64,000 nucleotides of DNA from Geosiphon pyriformis (Eukaryota; Glomeromycota; Glomeromycetes; Archaeosporales; Geosiphonaceae), in assembly GCA_016748015.1 (NCBI GenBank), contig JAAOMT010000072.1, positions 190,299 through 254,298 of the forward strand. Reading direction: 5' to 3'. Made by a program: the position numbers and the translations under genes. The notes under the pieces are model-generated. The model was not told the origin of the DNA, did no database searches, and saw only the letters and a program-made list of their open reading frames with translations. Positions 33,363-47,000 of the stretch are shown here, piece after piece; the stretch's first letter is position 1; the number at the start of each line of letters is the position of its first letter.

Positions 33363-35772
33363 ATGTCTAAGAAACCAACTCCTGATTCATACTTTGATCA
33401 AGAGTTTCCCTCAGATTGTATAGAGAGTGGTAAACTTTTAATCAAACGATTAAAGCATATACATAAACAAGAGGTTTCAAATCTAAGATATGATTTCGTT
33501 TCTACCTTCTCGGACGAACTTAGCTTGCATGTTTTTCAAAACCTGTCGGCAGCAGATTTGAGCATATGTGCTCGAGTATCCTCCCACTGGCACCGTCTGG
33601 CCAACGATCGTCAAGTGAGTTGGAAATTATATTTTTCAAAGATTTTCAGAGATTTATATGATTTCCTCTCTTTATTAGTTGTGGAAGAAGCTATTTTTAT
33701 CCAGATTTAGTGCACCGAAGCGTCCAAACTTGACATATATTTTAGAAACTATTCAAATGATACCGAATTCTCCAGCTCAGCAATCACACCACAACAATCA
33801 AATGAATTTGAATGATTCAGACGATAATTGGGATAACGAAGATTGGAAAACAATTTATCGTGTTAGTCATAATTGGCAAACGGGAAATTGTCGCGTTGTT
33901 AATTTCAAGCCGGATGTCACTAAGAGACTAAAAGGGATGGGGCTCGAAAGACCCGAATGGAAAACATTTTTCCCCACTTCTTTCTCCGCAGAAGCAGTTT
34001 CTCAAGATCATGTTTCTTCCAACCGAACCCATCTCCAACTATTGAACTCTAATCCATTGGTTCAATTTACGAAACATGTAATATTGACCGCAGCATATAG
34101 CTCGGATTGTGCAGTACCAGAGATCCATCTTTGGCGCGCAGGAAAACAGAATTCTCATATTGCTACATTAAAGAGTGATATCTTAACCCAAATTCATCAA
34201 CCTTCTCCGATTGCAATCACATGCATGAAGCTTGATAGCAATTTGACAGAATATCAATCGAGTCCTGGAATGCAAAAGATTGTTGCCGGATATTCTAATG
34301 GTGGATTTTCTATTTGGGAGATTGATACAATTGCACGACAACATCTTACAACCTCATTACAGCCACAACTATGGATTCATCGTGAATTGTGCACCGCATT
34401 ACCTCCTTCCATATACATAGACCAAAAATCTTTACCACCCAGTATAACTGCCACGATAAATACACCTAATTCACCGCTTATTACATGCACGCTCCATACA
34501 CCCATTCTCATCACCTGCACTAGAGATTTTATTCTTTCAATTTATCTTATCTCGGAAAAGGAGAAATTAACACCAGAAAACATAAAAAATAATCAATCAC
34601 CATCAATAAAAAATAATTTTGATTGCCATTTATTGCATCAATTGAAAAGTTATGTCTGTTGGGCCCCTGTAGATATTACTTTGGAGGAGTATTCAAGTAA
34701 TGATGAGGATAATAATGAAATAGCATGGAAGGCAACTGTTGCATATGCTGTACCAGTTTATGGTGGTGGTTGGACGGTTGGCGTGCAGGTAGTGTAAATC
34801 GATGCTGCTATCATAATCTTTGTCTTCGATTCATCATCTTGATCCTTGGTGTTGTGATGATCAATATCTTGAACAAAGTATGACTCTGTTCGACATGTGT
34901 CTCATAATAAAAATATAAAAATTAATTGATTATTATTAACATTTTCTGTTACTTGAATTTATTAGGAAATAAAATTCAACATGAATTCTATTTTGTCAAC
35001 TATTCATTGTTCTCCACTCCCACCCTCTGGATCCATATTTGATGGACCATTCTTGAGGAATTCATGCAGTCATTCCCCACGATCTTCAATATCTACCTCA
35101 GTTAGGTCATTCGCCCCAATAACCACTATTAAATATAATGCCGCTTACCTTATCACCGCTCACTCCGATAATACTTTACAAGTTTATCATGTACTTCACA
35201 CAGATGATCGAGATGGGTTAGAATGTAAACATGTACACACTCTGTACGGTCATACCGGAAGTGTTACAACTGTGGCTATTGATTCGGATGGAAAACTTGT
35301 TACTGGAGCAATGGATGAGAGTATTAAAATTTGGGATTTGAGCGGACGAGTGGCTATCGAAAATACAAAAAGAACGAGCATTAATGAAAATCGAGAGACT
35401 AATGGGTTAACGTCATCACATTTTCTGCATGGGGGTTTTCAAACTATTGGAATGGCTGCAGAACGAAAGAGAAATGGAGAATGTATTGTTACATTGAATA
35501 ATATCGATACCGATACTGATGATTATTACAATAGGATCAATCATGGAAGAAAGGCTGGAGTTAAATGGTTGGATTTTGATGAGGGAAGGATAGTCAGCGT
35601 CAGTGGTGGCGGTGGTTTGATTGGTGGTAGGCAGATGGGCAATGGTTCTGTTAGCAATGCTTCAAATGAATTATCTCCACCCCCAGGATGGAAGGCAACT
35701 AAGACTACCTTTACTATGATGGAAGGAGTTGAGGTCGGAGTGGTTAAAGTTTGGTCATTCTGTGATGAATAA
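33363..35772 (+). CDS. F-box and WD40 repeat protein
   Basis: Three exons: 33363-33614, 33679-34788 and 34966-35772, in frame, 722 aa. The F-box spans the first intron: FSDELSLHVFQNLSAADLSI, then ARVSSHWHRLANDRQ and LWKKLF. The remainder is a beta-propeller-type region with weak repeats. The clearest WD40 unit is LYGHTGSVTTVAIDSDGKLV followed by TGAMDESIKIWDLS (about residues 520-555). Others are degenerate (IVAGYSNGGFSIWEIDT, VGVVKVWSFCD). F-box proteins usually link substrates to an SCF ubiquitin ligase through Skp1; the target here is unknown. The start MSKK was chosen because the upstream ATG at 33309 would add a hydrophobic run of 18 residues that does not fit. Confidence 0.87.
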
Positions 35773-36779
35773 TTAGGAAAAATTGAATTTCAAGCTTTGC
35801 AAGAAAATCAATTACAGACAGTTTTGAATTTAAGATTCTCGAAGTTCAAAGTGTAATATTAATAGATAAAGTTCAAGTATTTATAACAGATTATTTTCTT
35901 TTTTATGAAATACAAATAATACCAATATTCTCCTTATTTGATAATTAAATTACCAGGCTTCTTTTACTATGATTTAAAACATCATATGTTTTAAATAAAA
36001 TACTCAAAATTAAATTAATTAATTATAATCAATCAATTGGCATAATTAATTTATATAATTAAATAATTGGAGAATTTTTTTTTGATAATATTTAATAATT
36101 TTAAAATTATTATTTTTATATGTTTTCATTACCAAGAAATTTTATTCAAGCAATAATTATAACAAAGTATGGTTTTATTGATCTTTGCTATATAAAATTA
36201 AAATATTTTACAATAAATACAACTTATGTATTTTTTACATATAATTAGTATTATTAATAAAAAAAATAAGATTTTAATAATTTTTTATTTATTAATTATT
36301 ATTTACTTTATTTATTTATTTTATTTAATAAGTGTAGTTCAATTATTTAATACAATATAACTACATAAAGTTTTAAATTAAATATAATTTACATATTTTT
36401 ACATATAACCAATTACTTAATTAATTAAAACAATACTATACAATTATAAAAAACAAATATTTGATTTTAGAACTAAAATTAACAACATGTTTTTTAATTA
36501 TACTTAACAATTAACCAATATTTTTTGACAAACCAGCTAATAAACCACAAATAATAATTGAAATTAATTTATTATCTAATAACAAACTATCTTTTATCTT
36601 TATTTAAAGTTTTAAATTAAGTAGCTAAATATTATTTCTGTAATTAATAATTAGTTTTTACATAAAATTTATTACTTAAAAAAAGCCAGTTTGATTTTCT
36701 TAAAAACAGTTTTAGCTAACCAGTTTTTAAATACAAAACTTTTACTTAAAACCAAATACAAATTAATTATTATTATTAT
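35773..36779. other. AT-rich intergenic DNA
   Basis: About 1 kb, the 3' UTR of the F-box/WD40 gene followed by extremely AT-rich DNA up to the 3' end of LINE C. No ORF, RNA gene or transposon protein is recognised. The last part includes an ATT/AAT-type simple run at about 36763-36790, which is probably the LINE tail. Confidence 0.65.
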
Positions 36780-36949
36780 TTTTTATTAATACAATTTAAT
36801 AAGCAAAGTTTAACTACTATCTAATATACAGAATTAGACTAAGTAACTTAAATTAGATGTGACTCATGCATTTACTACATGTGGCCAGCCACTTGGGCCA
36901 GACAAGGTAATACTACACATCTATTACAACTCTCATACTGTCAATTAAA

Positions 36950-38400
36950 TCTCAAAAAAAGGAGCACAGCTTATATTTATCAAAACTAACAACAAAGAAC
37001 TTAGTAATACCAAGAAGCCAGACTATGTTATTTGACAACTCAGTCACTAAATCACAAGACAAATTATACACCACTTTACTATTACTTGTTAAATCTGTCT
37101 TCTTTATTTTAGCTTTAAATCTAGTTCTATTGAGCCAAATCAACAAATAATGTCTCTTCACTAATTAACTTACAAATAAAACAACAATTGCCATAGCTTC
37201 CTTCCTAGTTTTAAATATTGCCAATGCTTTTATGTACCAATTTCTAAGCACAAAACTCTTACAAATTACAGCATACAAGTTCATATCTATTAAGCAATAA
37301 AAAAGAGTTCTCAGCACAGCAGAAGACAAAAGATCATATGAACCAATTACAAAAATTCACTTATCAGAGAACTTTGCAAGTATATTCTTATGGCTTCCAA
37401 CATCTTTAATATATGTAAAAACATGATTTAGAAGCTTCATTTTATCATACAGCAAATACAGCATATTTGAATAATCCTTATTATATAACTTTTTTCTAAT
37501 TATCACTAGTAAACACTCATGTACAGTCTTCATTGGATAAGTTTGCAAATCAGCAGACTTCTTACTGGTAAAACCAGACAACATATATGAATCAGAATGT
37601 TATATCTTAGCAATAGACAGCCAATTCACTTTCTTAATTAGAATATTAGGTACTATCCAACAACCAGAACCAATTTCTTATTAAGCACAAAAAACAGACC
37701 TGTATACATTTCAGATAAAATGACATGTATTACCAAAAACTGTCATGTCTTTAGCCATAATATAATATTTCTTAATTCTGATTGGCAAAAACAAACCAGA
37801 TTCAGTAGTTTTATCAATTATTTGATCAGCCTTATTATTATTCTACACTCCCAAATGACCCTTGACTTTTACTCACTTAACTAAGAGATCCTTATCTTTT
37901 ATCAAATTGTTTATATGTCTTCTCTTTATTCAATAATGATTGTGAAAATCCAGTACAGCATAATTAATTTTAGCAGTACATATATTAATAACCATCTGGC
38001 TGTTCAAACATAAAACCACCATATAAGACAAAGGAACACATTCTAAAAACAAAGCAACAGTCTGTAGCTCAGTCAAAATAGATGACAGAAAACCATCTAC
38101 TCCAATACTAATACTCATATTTGTAACAGAAAAATATGCAACAGTCCTACCAATAACTTCAGAAGAGCTTAAGTTCCTTAAGAAGCCATCTGTATACACA
38201 TCTAAAACACTTAACCAAATCTTATGCAAATGTTTATAAATCTTAGAAAATCCAACAGAATTCAACATATTTAAAATACAATGCTTACTAATTTGAAAAA
38301 AACTAAATGCTGTTGGTCTATTATTACCCAAAAATTTCAAAGCCAATCTGAACCAAAATAGTACTGGGCCTCTGGGATTCAACTTTTTTTAACAATAAAA
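36950..38400 (-). pseudogene. LINE C: RNase H and C-terminal tail (broken)
   Basis: The segment 37930-38382 matches the RNase H region of copy A: VYTDGFLRNL, TELQTVALFLECVPL and LNSQMVINI. The catalytic DSQ has become NSQ. 37357-37584 and 36952-37161 correspond to the tail (SGFTSKKSADLQTY then KLYNKDYSNMLYLL). Stops separate the pieces. Confidence 0.75.
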
Positions 38401-40640
38401 TGTTTTTCAATTCATTATTTTGTCCTTTTTATTCAGAAGTCTATTACCAAATATTATTCTAAATCTCTTAAAAAAATAAACTAAAACATAATACAGAGAC
38501 TTTTCTAGAATATTAGACATTAAAACTCTTCTAAGACTGTGAAAAACATTGAGCAAGATATTATCTAGAGACATTTTATTAACCAAAAAAACTTTTACAA
38601 CTTTATCCAAAAAGTTATTAACAGGATTAATATGCAATCTGACAGAATATTTCAAAGGATTCAAAGGGGCTTAACCTAGAATTTGCAGATCCAAAAACTA
38701 ATGTTCAAACAAATGCTCAAAGATGCTTAGAACATTAGCAAATATGACTATTAATAACAACAGCTTTTAGCCTAAATCTGCTTAAATGACTTTAAACCAT
38801 ATAAAGAAAGATAATACAGAGCTTTACTTGGAAAATTACATGGCAAACCAGTCTTAGATTTAAAACCCCTCTTAATCATTACATTCCATTTATAGCACAT
38901 ACTTAATAAAACAAAACTAAACTAAGATTTATAGCTAATTATGAGCTAAAAAACAGCCAACACCAGATAAGAGAACTGCTTATTAATAATAGTCTTTTTA
39001 AATACCACATTAACAAAGAATCAAACATCTGAATAAGCTTTTGCTAGACTTGATTTAAACAGTTTCTCAGTTGACAAAAAAATACCAAGATATTTATGTA
39101 ATTTTCCCTTTTTGGCAATTAAAATTGGCAGTCCATTAATCTTTAAAGACACAATTTTAACATCTTAATTAATAGGAATAGCTATAGTCTTTTCATTGTT
39201 GATTGAAATATTATTGACCCTAAAAAATTTACTTGCAATGTTTAAAGCATACTGTGTAGAAGCTTGACAATTCTGAATTCAGATCATATTGTTGACAAAT
39301 ACACCTACAACAAAAAACAAAAACATTTCACCAAAATTTTCTATTCTGTCTATTTTGGCAACAAACCTAGTATTAATCTTATATTTACACAAATGTTTAT
39401 GTTTCTTAACTTTGCACAATAGTGAATCATAAAAAATTTTTCTAAAGAAGAGGTGAGAAAACTTTACTTTGGTTTAATTTGTCATGTATCTTATAGTCTT
39501 TTGAGAAACCAAAATCAGTTATCATTCTATTGATTCTATTCTTATGTATGCCACCAAAAAACCCAATAAATCTTTTACACATTTTAATTTATTGCAAGCT
39601 AGCTTTTAGGTAGTACCAACTAATTGAGTTATATATTTTATGTATATCTTACAAGACCAACCAAAGTTTTTTATTCTTTTCCAAAGCATTCTTAACTATT
39701 AACCTAATAACAAACACAGAAAACTGAGTAGATGTACTTTTTAAAACTGAAAAATTATCACTCTGAAGAACACCAAACCTGCTATATGCAGCCAAAATCT
39801 GATTAGAAAGGACTTTGGAAAAAATTTTTCTAACTGTCTTAATCAAAGCAATAAATTAAGTGTTTGTTAAGATCCTATCTTAATTATAAAATTTCAGAAT
39901 TATCAAGACCCAAGCTCTCTTTTATAGAACAGAGACATTTTTAAAAGACAAACATACATTCAACAACTCTAAAAAACACTTTATCACATTGTTACTATTA
40001 TGCTTCCAAAGTTTATTAGAGATACCAAACAGATTAACAGTCTTATTATCAGGCAGACCACCAATTACCAAGAGCAATTTCTCTATACTGATTACACCCA
40101 TTACACCAGAGAAGGCATTATTATCTACATAATCTAATAACAAATATTGGTGAGCCCAAAGATCAGGCATTATTAAAGACAAAATCTATTTTCTCATTTA
40201 TTCTTTTATAATCTTATCAACACTGAGTTTTACTTTTTCTGACTCCAAAACCAACTTACTTTCTACCACCAAATAATCCAAAACTACCTTGCAAAAAGAC
40301 TGATTCAGAATACTTTTGATCATGTCCTCTTTATTAAAACAAAAACTTTCTATGCACTTTTTAATAGTCTTCTTAATAAAAGCCTTTTCAGCCAATCTTA
40401 ACTCATAAAGCTTGAACTTCTATATTTTTTATGAATTATTAACAAATGTTTAAGAATATTCATTGAATTTTCACTATTTTGAACCATGTCAATAATCTTA
40501 AGAGTCTTATCATCATTTAAAGTTAACCATTTCTTAGTAAGACATTTGAATTTACACATATTACCTGAGCTTAATTTTTTAACAATCTTGACAATTAGCA
40601 GTTTCAATTCAAAAAACTTTGACAATTGCTGGTTTTTTGC
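38401..40640 (-). pseudogene. LINE C: reverse transcriptase (broken)
   Basis: Recognisable pieces include IIEKW-type linker (40198-40395), GVISIEKLLLVIGGLPDNKT then NLFGISNKLWKH (39922-40182), VRKIFSKVLSNQI and QSDNFSVLKSTSTQ (39649-39846). The active-site box reads FVNN at 39288-39299 where FVDD is expected. 38407-38664 is the thumb/linker before RNase H (RLHINPVNNFLDKVVKV). Both catalytic aspartates are lost. Confidence 0.75.
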
Positions 40641-41590
40641 ATACTGAAACTTATTAAATCAACACCTAGAAAATGTTTTATCTGCCAACTTCACCATTAT
40701 TTTTTCCAACAATTTTCACATAGCATCCAAATTTTCACAAGCCTTTGTCTTTAAAAGTTTATTTTTCACTACCAAAAACTTGGCCAAAAAACAATCTTTA
40801 AATTATGTTTATTTGACATTATTTGCATTCTTAATTCTAAACTTCCAATAATTTCTATTAGCTTGTTTGTACATGCTATTTAACCAAACATCCAAAAAAC
40901 CACCCAAATTGATTGAAACCAAAACAGCTCTGTAATTAATATTGAAAAATTTGGACATAGCATAAATTTTATGATTAACAATCACAGATAATAAACTCCT
41001 GCTTACTAAAACATAATCAATAATTTTTTTAACACTCTTTAAGTTGTTTCATATAGAAGTTTTAACCAATAGATCCCTATTAAATGAATTAATTAGACCC
41101 AAATCTGAACAAAACTTGAAACTTGTGCTCTTTTTAAATCTATTCTTATTAAAATTCTCATTTAAGACCACAAAACTGCTAGAGTTGACTGTTTTAGCTA
41201 TAAAAAAGTTGACTTCCAAAGCCAGCTCAAATTTAATCTCAATAAAAGCACTAATATATAAATCCAGAAATGTAACTGAAAGCTTGCTTTTAAAAAAAAG
41301 CCAAACTAAAATAAGACAACTAAGAACTTCTTCAATCTTAAACACATAATAAGCCAAAGAATTGTTCATAATAAATGCCATCTTAACACCAAAAAATCTC
41401 TTGTCCAATCCAAATGAGAAAACTCTTATCCTATTAAACTTATTTATAATCCAGAGCCTAATACCAGATTTTAATTTTGTTTCCATAACAATCAAAACCA
41501 AATTTTCTAATATCTTATGTCAATGAACAACATTTTCCTGTTTAACAGGGACATTAATATCCTAAACATTGCATATAGCTATTTTTTAGA
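40641..41590 (-). pseudogene. LINE C: apurinic-type endonuclease (broken)
   Basis: The frame 41049-41501 and its continuation read VMETKLKSGIRLWI, RVFSFGLDKRFFGVKMAFIM and SSFVVLNENFNKN, then a TIDYVLVS-like stretch near 41015. These are degenerate forms of the ETK, GDFN and DYV blocks of the AP-endonuclease domain that nicks the target in this LINE type. The GDFN core has become NENFN, so it is not functional. Confidence 0.7.
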
Positions 41591-41599
41591 CCAATTTAC

Positions 41600-43110
41600 T
41601 TATTAAAAAGAAGTGTTTATAAAAAAAACTGAGCCAGCACACAACTGATCCAAATTTGCCAGAACTAAATCAACAAAAACCTTAAGAGCCACTAATTTTG
41701 ACTTTAAACAGTTTATCTTAGTAGTCAAAACTTTTGAATTACTTGAACCCAAAGCTGAAACATTAGAGGAAGCAAGAAAAAAAAATAGAGACATTAACTT
41801 AAAACTATTTAAAACCATATCTGAATTCAAATCCAAATTGGCAGTCATTAAGATAGTCAAGTCATAAGAGAAAAAAAAGAAAACCAGAAACACCAATTCT
41901 ATGTTACTGAGTTTGTGCACTATGCCAGAAATCTGATTTGCTAAGAGTTTCAAGGAACATTTTAGGGAAGCCAAACAATCATTAATCAACAAATCATTTT
42001 TGGCAACCAATACATTTTTTTTTATTTGAGACATTAGAAACAGGGGAACAAGAACCAAAATCAGAACCAGTACTATCAAAAAAAGCAACAAGCAAAACTA
42101 TTTAAGCCTATGTTTTGCCACTAAAAAAACCAGACAGACAACAGGAGCCTGCTTTTTTTTATATATGTTTACTAAGTAAACACAATTCTGAGAATTAATA
42201 GTCTTCTTTTTGCAGTTACCCGAATTTTCACCAGTTAAACACTTATTAAATATATAACCAAATTGTTTACACTCAGCACAACAAACCAGAGAAAAACCAG
42301 TCCAGCACAAATTCACATCCTTGAAAACCAGCAAAAAACCAATAGCACTATTTCTTAATTCCTTTCTATTAAAACAAATAACTACACTTCTATTACAAAT
42401 ATATGTAATTAAATTATAGTCAATAATACAAGTTTTCTTATTATAAGATATCAACAAATCAAACAGATTATGTATAGTTATCTCAATTGGCAAAGTATAA
42501 AACAAAGCCTTATGACAACCTCTAAATATCTATGTTTGTTTATCTTCAACAGCCTTGGTTACATGAACAAAGTTTTTTCCCATGAGCACAGATCATCTAA
42601 CTGTGACCAAATTAGCTATTTTAAATAATTTAAATTTTATCAGAGCTTTTTGCCAAAGACTAATCAGTTGTATCTTGATTAACACAATTTTACTTAACTT
42701 AAAAAAGACTAATTCTACAGCCAATTTTAGAATGTCAACTGAAATTTCTTTGACTATTACTTTCTGATTTGATTTTTTGTATATCATTCTAACATCATTA
42801 TTAATTAAAATATTCTCACTGATAACCAAATTTCTAGTCTTTTTTAAACTAAACTCAGATGTAAAAGCTGATCTAATCAACTCAGAAAATTTTAAAGAAG
42901 TTGATGCCCTCTAAAACCATCAACATAATAGAACAACTTTTTGATATTCAACACTTTATTACTGGAATGTTTTTTGAGTACAGCAGAAAGCTCTATATCT
43001 AACATGAATGATTTTGCCAAATTAAAACTATGTTTTTTTAAGACACATAATTCAGCCAAAAAAACTTGCCAGAAACTATCAAACTTAGGTAATAGAAGCA
43101 TTAAAACGTT
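41600..43110 (-). pseudogene. LINE C: ORF1 (broken)
   Basis: Pieces 41603-42091, 42098-42505, 42593-42880 and 42892-43179 align by eye with ORF1 of copy B. The CCHC knuckle at 42239-42280 has lost its histidine (CAECKQFGYIFNKC, H to Y). The segment 42593-42880 corresponds to the region around LGVSAANIKTALNVFGVVSC in copy B. The first 240 residues are missing. Confidence 0.7.
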
Positions 43111-43130
43111 ATCATTATCACTTAAATTTA

Positions 43131-43834
43131 CAAAAAACAAATTTATCAAAAATTTCTCTAAAATCGTCTTTTCTCTCAATCAGCTACTCAAAAAAAATGT
43201 CAATTATTACTGGGGCATTTATCAACAAAAAGCTTTTAAAACTCTAAAGAAAAAACTTGTTATTAAACCAATTCTTAAACAACTTGACCTGAACCAATCT
43301 TTTATCTTCCACACTAATGCATCTGGTTATGGACTTGGTGTTGTCTTTTTACAAAATAATAAAGATGGCAAGAAACATGCTATAGTATATGCCAGTAGAA
43401 TTCTTACACCAGCAGAAAAGAACTATTTAGTTACTGAACAAGAATACTTAGCAGTAATCTGAACTACTAGTTACTGGGATTAATATCTTCTTGGTGTGAA
43501 ATTTTTAGTAGTAACAGACTATTAAGCCTTGGTTTGGCTGTGTAACAAAAAGAAGCTAGAACATAAACAGATAACTTGCTGAATACTCTATCTGGATGAA
43601 TTCGACTATGATATTCAATACTACAAAAGAGCTAATCATCAAAATACTAATGCTCTCTCTAGATTTGTCATTCAGTAATAGTACAATCTCTCAACCAAAC
43701 CAATTTAATTATTAGTAATACTCTTACAAACAAACACAATAATGAATTTAGATAACTACTCTGTCTTAATGGAATTTTTGGGTAAAGAACAATACCCATA
43801 GAACTATATTTGACAGCAAAAAAAACATTTATAC
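43131..43834 (+). mobile_element. Ty3/gypsy element D, left part (interrupted by element E)
   Basis: Plus-strand pol sequence begins abruptly at the end of LINE C and continues to 43834, where the LTR of element E starts. It resumes at 53844. No 5' LTR, gag or protease of D is found to the left, so D is 5'-truncated or its start was lost with the LINE insertion. Sense strand is A/C-rich. Confidence 0.8.
43132..43680 (+). pseudogene. Element D: end of RT and RNase H (broken)
   Basis: Reads FIKNFSKIVFSLNQLLKK, then QQKAFKTLKKKL, FHTNASGYGLGVVFLQ, YASRILTPAEKNYLVTEQEY, LGVKFLVVTDY and NHQNTNALSRF. This is the RT/RNase H connection and RNase H of Ty3/gypsy. The first RNase H aspartate is N (TNAS for TDAS). 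A few stops occur (for example after LAVI at 43460). Confidence 0.85.
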
Positions 43835-44877
43835 TGTTATGGGTAAACTTGATGGAGTAGGAAAATAGTAACATTTGGTGTTCTTAATTATTAGTAATGT
43901 ATGTTTTGTGTAATTTCATTGATTTAGTCTTAATTATCAGTTTTTGAAGGTTTTATCTACTGGTTGTAAATTTACACATTGAGTTTTTTGGTTATAAGAC
44001 ACAGAAGTTTGGCTTTTGCTGATTGCAACTTCTTTAAAATGTGAGCTATCTTCTCTGAGCTAACAAACACAATTATTAGGGTCTGGTGTTGTTTTTTCGC
44101 CCTTTTAATAAGCTAATAAGATAATGTTAATATCCAAAACTTAGAAAGAGCTTTCCTCTTTTATCAGGCTATCACAAAGTCTATTCCCAGACAGTTGATT
44201 TTACTATGTTGCTGCTCTACAAGAGAAAATAAATAAAAAAAATAAAATAAAATAAAATAAAAAAATAAAAAAAAATAAAAAAAAATAAATTAGTATCATC
44301 AATTGTTATAATCAAGAGCAACTGGTCCAAATTATTAATAGTTTAAGATGGTTATGCTAAGAGCATCTGTTCTGAAACAAAGGTATGAAACAATAGTTAA
44401 TTCATATAAATTCTACAAAGTTCAAGAACATGAATTCATGATTCTGATTTCTCAATAATTAATTCATTTCAGAAGATGAATATGGAATAGAATAAATAAT
44501 GAAAAAGGTAAGGATATTTGATTTTTGTTTAATGGTTTATATCTAAATGTCTTTTTTCTAACTTCTACAACTACTTATTTTTATATATTCTTTTGGTTTT
44601 ATAGGATTGCTTTTAATTGTTTTATTGTTGCTAACTATTGCTTTGCTATTTTTGTTATTGTTTTGTTCTTTTATATTATTTCTAGTTATCTTATGTTATA
44701 ATACATTATCTGGTATTATTACATATTATTCTGTATTATTTTATATTGTAACACATTATCCTGTGTTATTCTAAGTTATAATACATTATTCAATATTATT
44801 GCACACTATTCTGTATTATGTTATGTTTTGGTCATGTTTTTTTATAACTTTAGATCAGTTTTTTTACTCAGGTAACA
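43835..44877 (-). repeat. 3' LTR of element E
   Basis: 1043 bp, TGTTATGGG ... GGTAACA. It contains an A-rich tract (aaaat units, about 44227-44290) and a tattat/ttctgtatt repeat region at about 44690-44830. It aligns over its length with 52794-53843. Confidence 0.92.
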
Positions 44878-44894
44878 TTATCTCTTTTTTTTTT
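44878..44894 (-). other. Polypurine tract of element E
   Basis: The sense strand reads ten or more A then GAGATAA directly before the LTR start TGTTACC. Confidence 0.75.
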
Positions 44895-45663
44895 AGAATT
44901 AAGCTCTTGTGAAATTATATGTATTTGTTATCATGGCTTTATTTGTATAGTGTTTAATGGTTGCATCAAGTATTGTTCTTTATAGGTCTTTGAATTGTCA
45001 ATTGGTTATTCATCCTATGTTGTTAACTATTATAGTTTTTATAGATTTATATAACAGTATGTTTGGACAATGTTGAAAAGTAATATATAATTAGTATGCT
45101 GCTTTGTAATATAGGGTTAGGTTGCTTTTCCTTACAAATTTTTCTACTTGTTGTATTGCTTCTTTGTTAAAAGTTTTCTGGCTGAGGTCTCTATATAGTG
45201 TCTTTAAATTTAATTGTTTGCCAATTTTGTAGAACCAATATGTTGGAGGAAGTTTTTCTTTCTATTTCTGGACATTGTTAGGTGTCTATTCTTTTGTTTT
45301 GGGAAGTTTGGTCCCATGAACTAAAGCTTTTTTTATTTCTTCAAGCTTGAAGACCAAGTATCTTTTATAAATTTCTTTTATTCTTTGTTCCATCCAAGAG
45401 AAATCTTTTTTCTAATTTCTCTTCTCAGGTTTAGTTCTAGTTGAACTCTTGCCCTTCCTTTTTTTGCTCCTATCTTTATATTGTATCTCTTTTCTATTAA
45501 TTATTACTTCTATTTGAGCAAAAAATTACTGAATTGTATCAAATAGTTGTTTTAAGAGTTGTAGAATTTGATCTAACAGGTCTATGTTAAAAGTTCTATC
45601 ATTTTTTGCTGTTTTTTCAGATGTTATATATATTTGAATTTCTTAATTTAATTTGCTGTACAT
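44895..45663 (-). pseudogene. Extra ORF downstream of integrase in element E (unknown family)
   Basis: The minus-strand translation from about 45663 reads, with stops, LLKQLFDTIQ, FKLEEIKKALVHGTKLP, YKIGKQLNLKTLYRDLSQ, QVEKFVRKSNLTL and LYITFQHCPNILL. The last three match the extra ORF of element H in order and spacing. It is basic and helix-prone with no membrane segment visible. Function is unknown. Confidence 0.6.
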
Positions 45664-47000
45664 TGTTTATGTTTTGATAATAATGATTGGTTTCAGATTT
45701 CATGATATATCTTTTGGTCTAATTAATGAAATTTGTGTTCCTAGTTAAGATACTAATAATGATGATTCTTGTTTTGCATGATAAATTTTTAACTAATTTC
45801 CATGTGCTACTTTCTTTAAAATTCTGTCTTTCAATCATAATTTGTAAGCTCTATTGCCTAAAACTTTATGTACATAGAATGGACTATCCCACTTTGGATT
45901 GAACTTTCCACTCCACTGTTTTTTAGCTTTTGTATAATATAATAGTACTTGGTCTTCAATCTTGAATTCCATTGGTTGTTCAAATAGGCATTTATCATGT
46001 TTTTTTTTTGTTGTTCTTGAGTATTACTAATGTTGTCAGCTACTGTTCTATAATTATTTTCTAATATTTCCATAAGCTGGTATGTTTTATGGTATAAAGT
46101 TACTTCAAAATTCTCTTCAGTAATAGCTTTTGTTGAATATGACTGTATTTTTTTTTCAATAGATAGAGTGAATTTTCTTCTATAAACTAATTCAAATAAT
46201 GTAAACTGAGTTGTATTTTGTTTCAGTGTTCAGTATGCAAAGAGTACAGAAGGTATAAATAAGTCCTATTTTTGTTTGTTTTTATGACTTATTTTTGCTA
46301 ATGCTTCACACAGTGTTTGGTTAAATCATTCTACCAGTTTATTCATTTGTGAATGATATAGTGATAATAAAGAACATTTTATTCCAAACTGTTAACTTAA
46401 TTTGGTTAATGTATTATTAACAAAATGCATTCCTTAATCAGATAACAGTTCTTTTGGGCATTTGTGTCTGCAAATCAAATCTTGATGTATGAACTCAGCT
46501 ATTGTTTTAGCATCTGCTATTTAAATGGCTCTGACTTCTGGTTATTTTGTTAAGTAGTCTATGACTACAGCAATATAATAATTTTCTTTGAATGTTATAG
46601 AAAAAGAACCAACCAAATCAATCCCAATTCTATCAAATAGATTTCTAACTGAAATGGATTAAAGTAGTTTCATTGTTCTGGCTCCTTTTCTTTACTGGCA
46701 TAAGTCACAATTGAGCATGTATTTAAAAATGTCTTTGTATATTATTGGCCAATAGTATAAATTTAGGGTTTTTTCAAGAGTAGCATCTTTGTTAAAGTGT
46801 CTTGCAGTTGAATTAGAATGCATACTATATAATATAGTTTCTTTTTTATTGTTTTTGATAACTTGTTGTGGGGTGAAGCAGTTTTGGCATTCTTGTCAAT
46901 ATAGTTGGTTGTCTTGAATAAAATAATTTCAGACTTGTTTTCATATAGTACTTTGTTCCTGTTGAGATAATATCTTCTTGAAATATAGTGTCAATAGGTA
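45664..47000 (-). pseudogene. Element E: integrase and GPY/F-like module (broken)
   Basis: Highly fragmented. In 46900-46080 the catalytic core can be followed as short pieces (a LLNKITRSQSH-like remnant of DYLTKW, then CPKRTVI, then NE-TGRMI for NGLVERF). 46073-45858 corresponds to the C-terminal module. Frames change often, and no integrity remains. Confidence 0.65.

Larger units (their letters stand above)
36780..43130 (-). mobile_element. LINE copy C, nearly full length, heavily decayed
   Basis: Same family as A, B and F, in reverse orientation. The 3' UTR lies at 36780-36940, with the shared block ctggccacatgtagtaa (reverse of 36880-36900). ORF2 follows (C-terminal tail, RNase H, RT, endonuclease) and then part of ORF1 up to about 43.1 kb. 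The start of ORF1 is missing, where Ty3/gypsy element D begins. The frame is broken dozens of times. The plus strand here is A/C-rich, so the sense strand is T/G-rich like copy A. Confidence 0.85.
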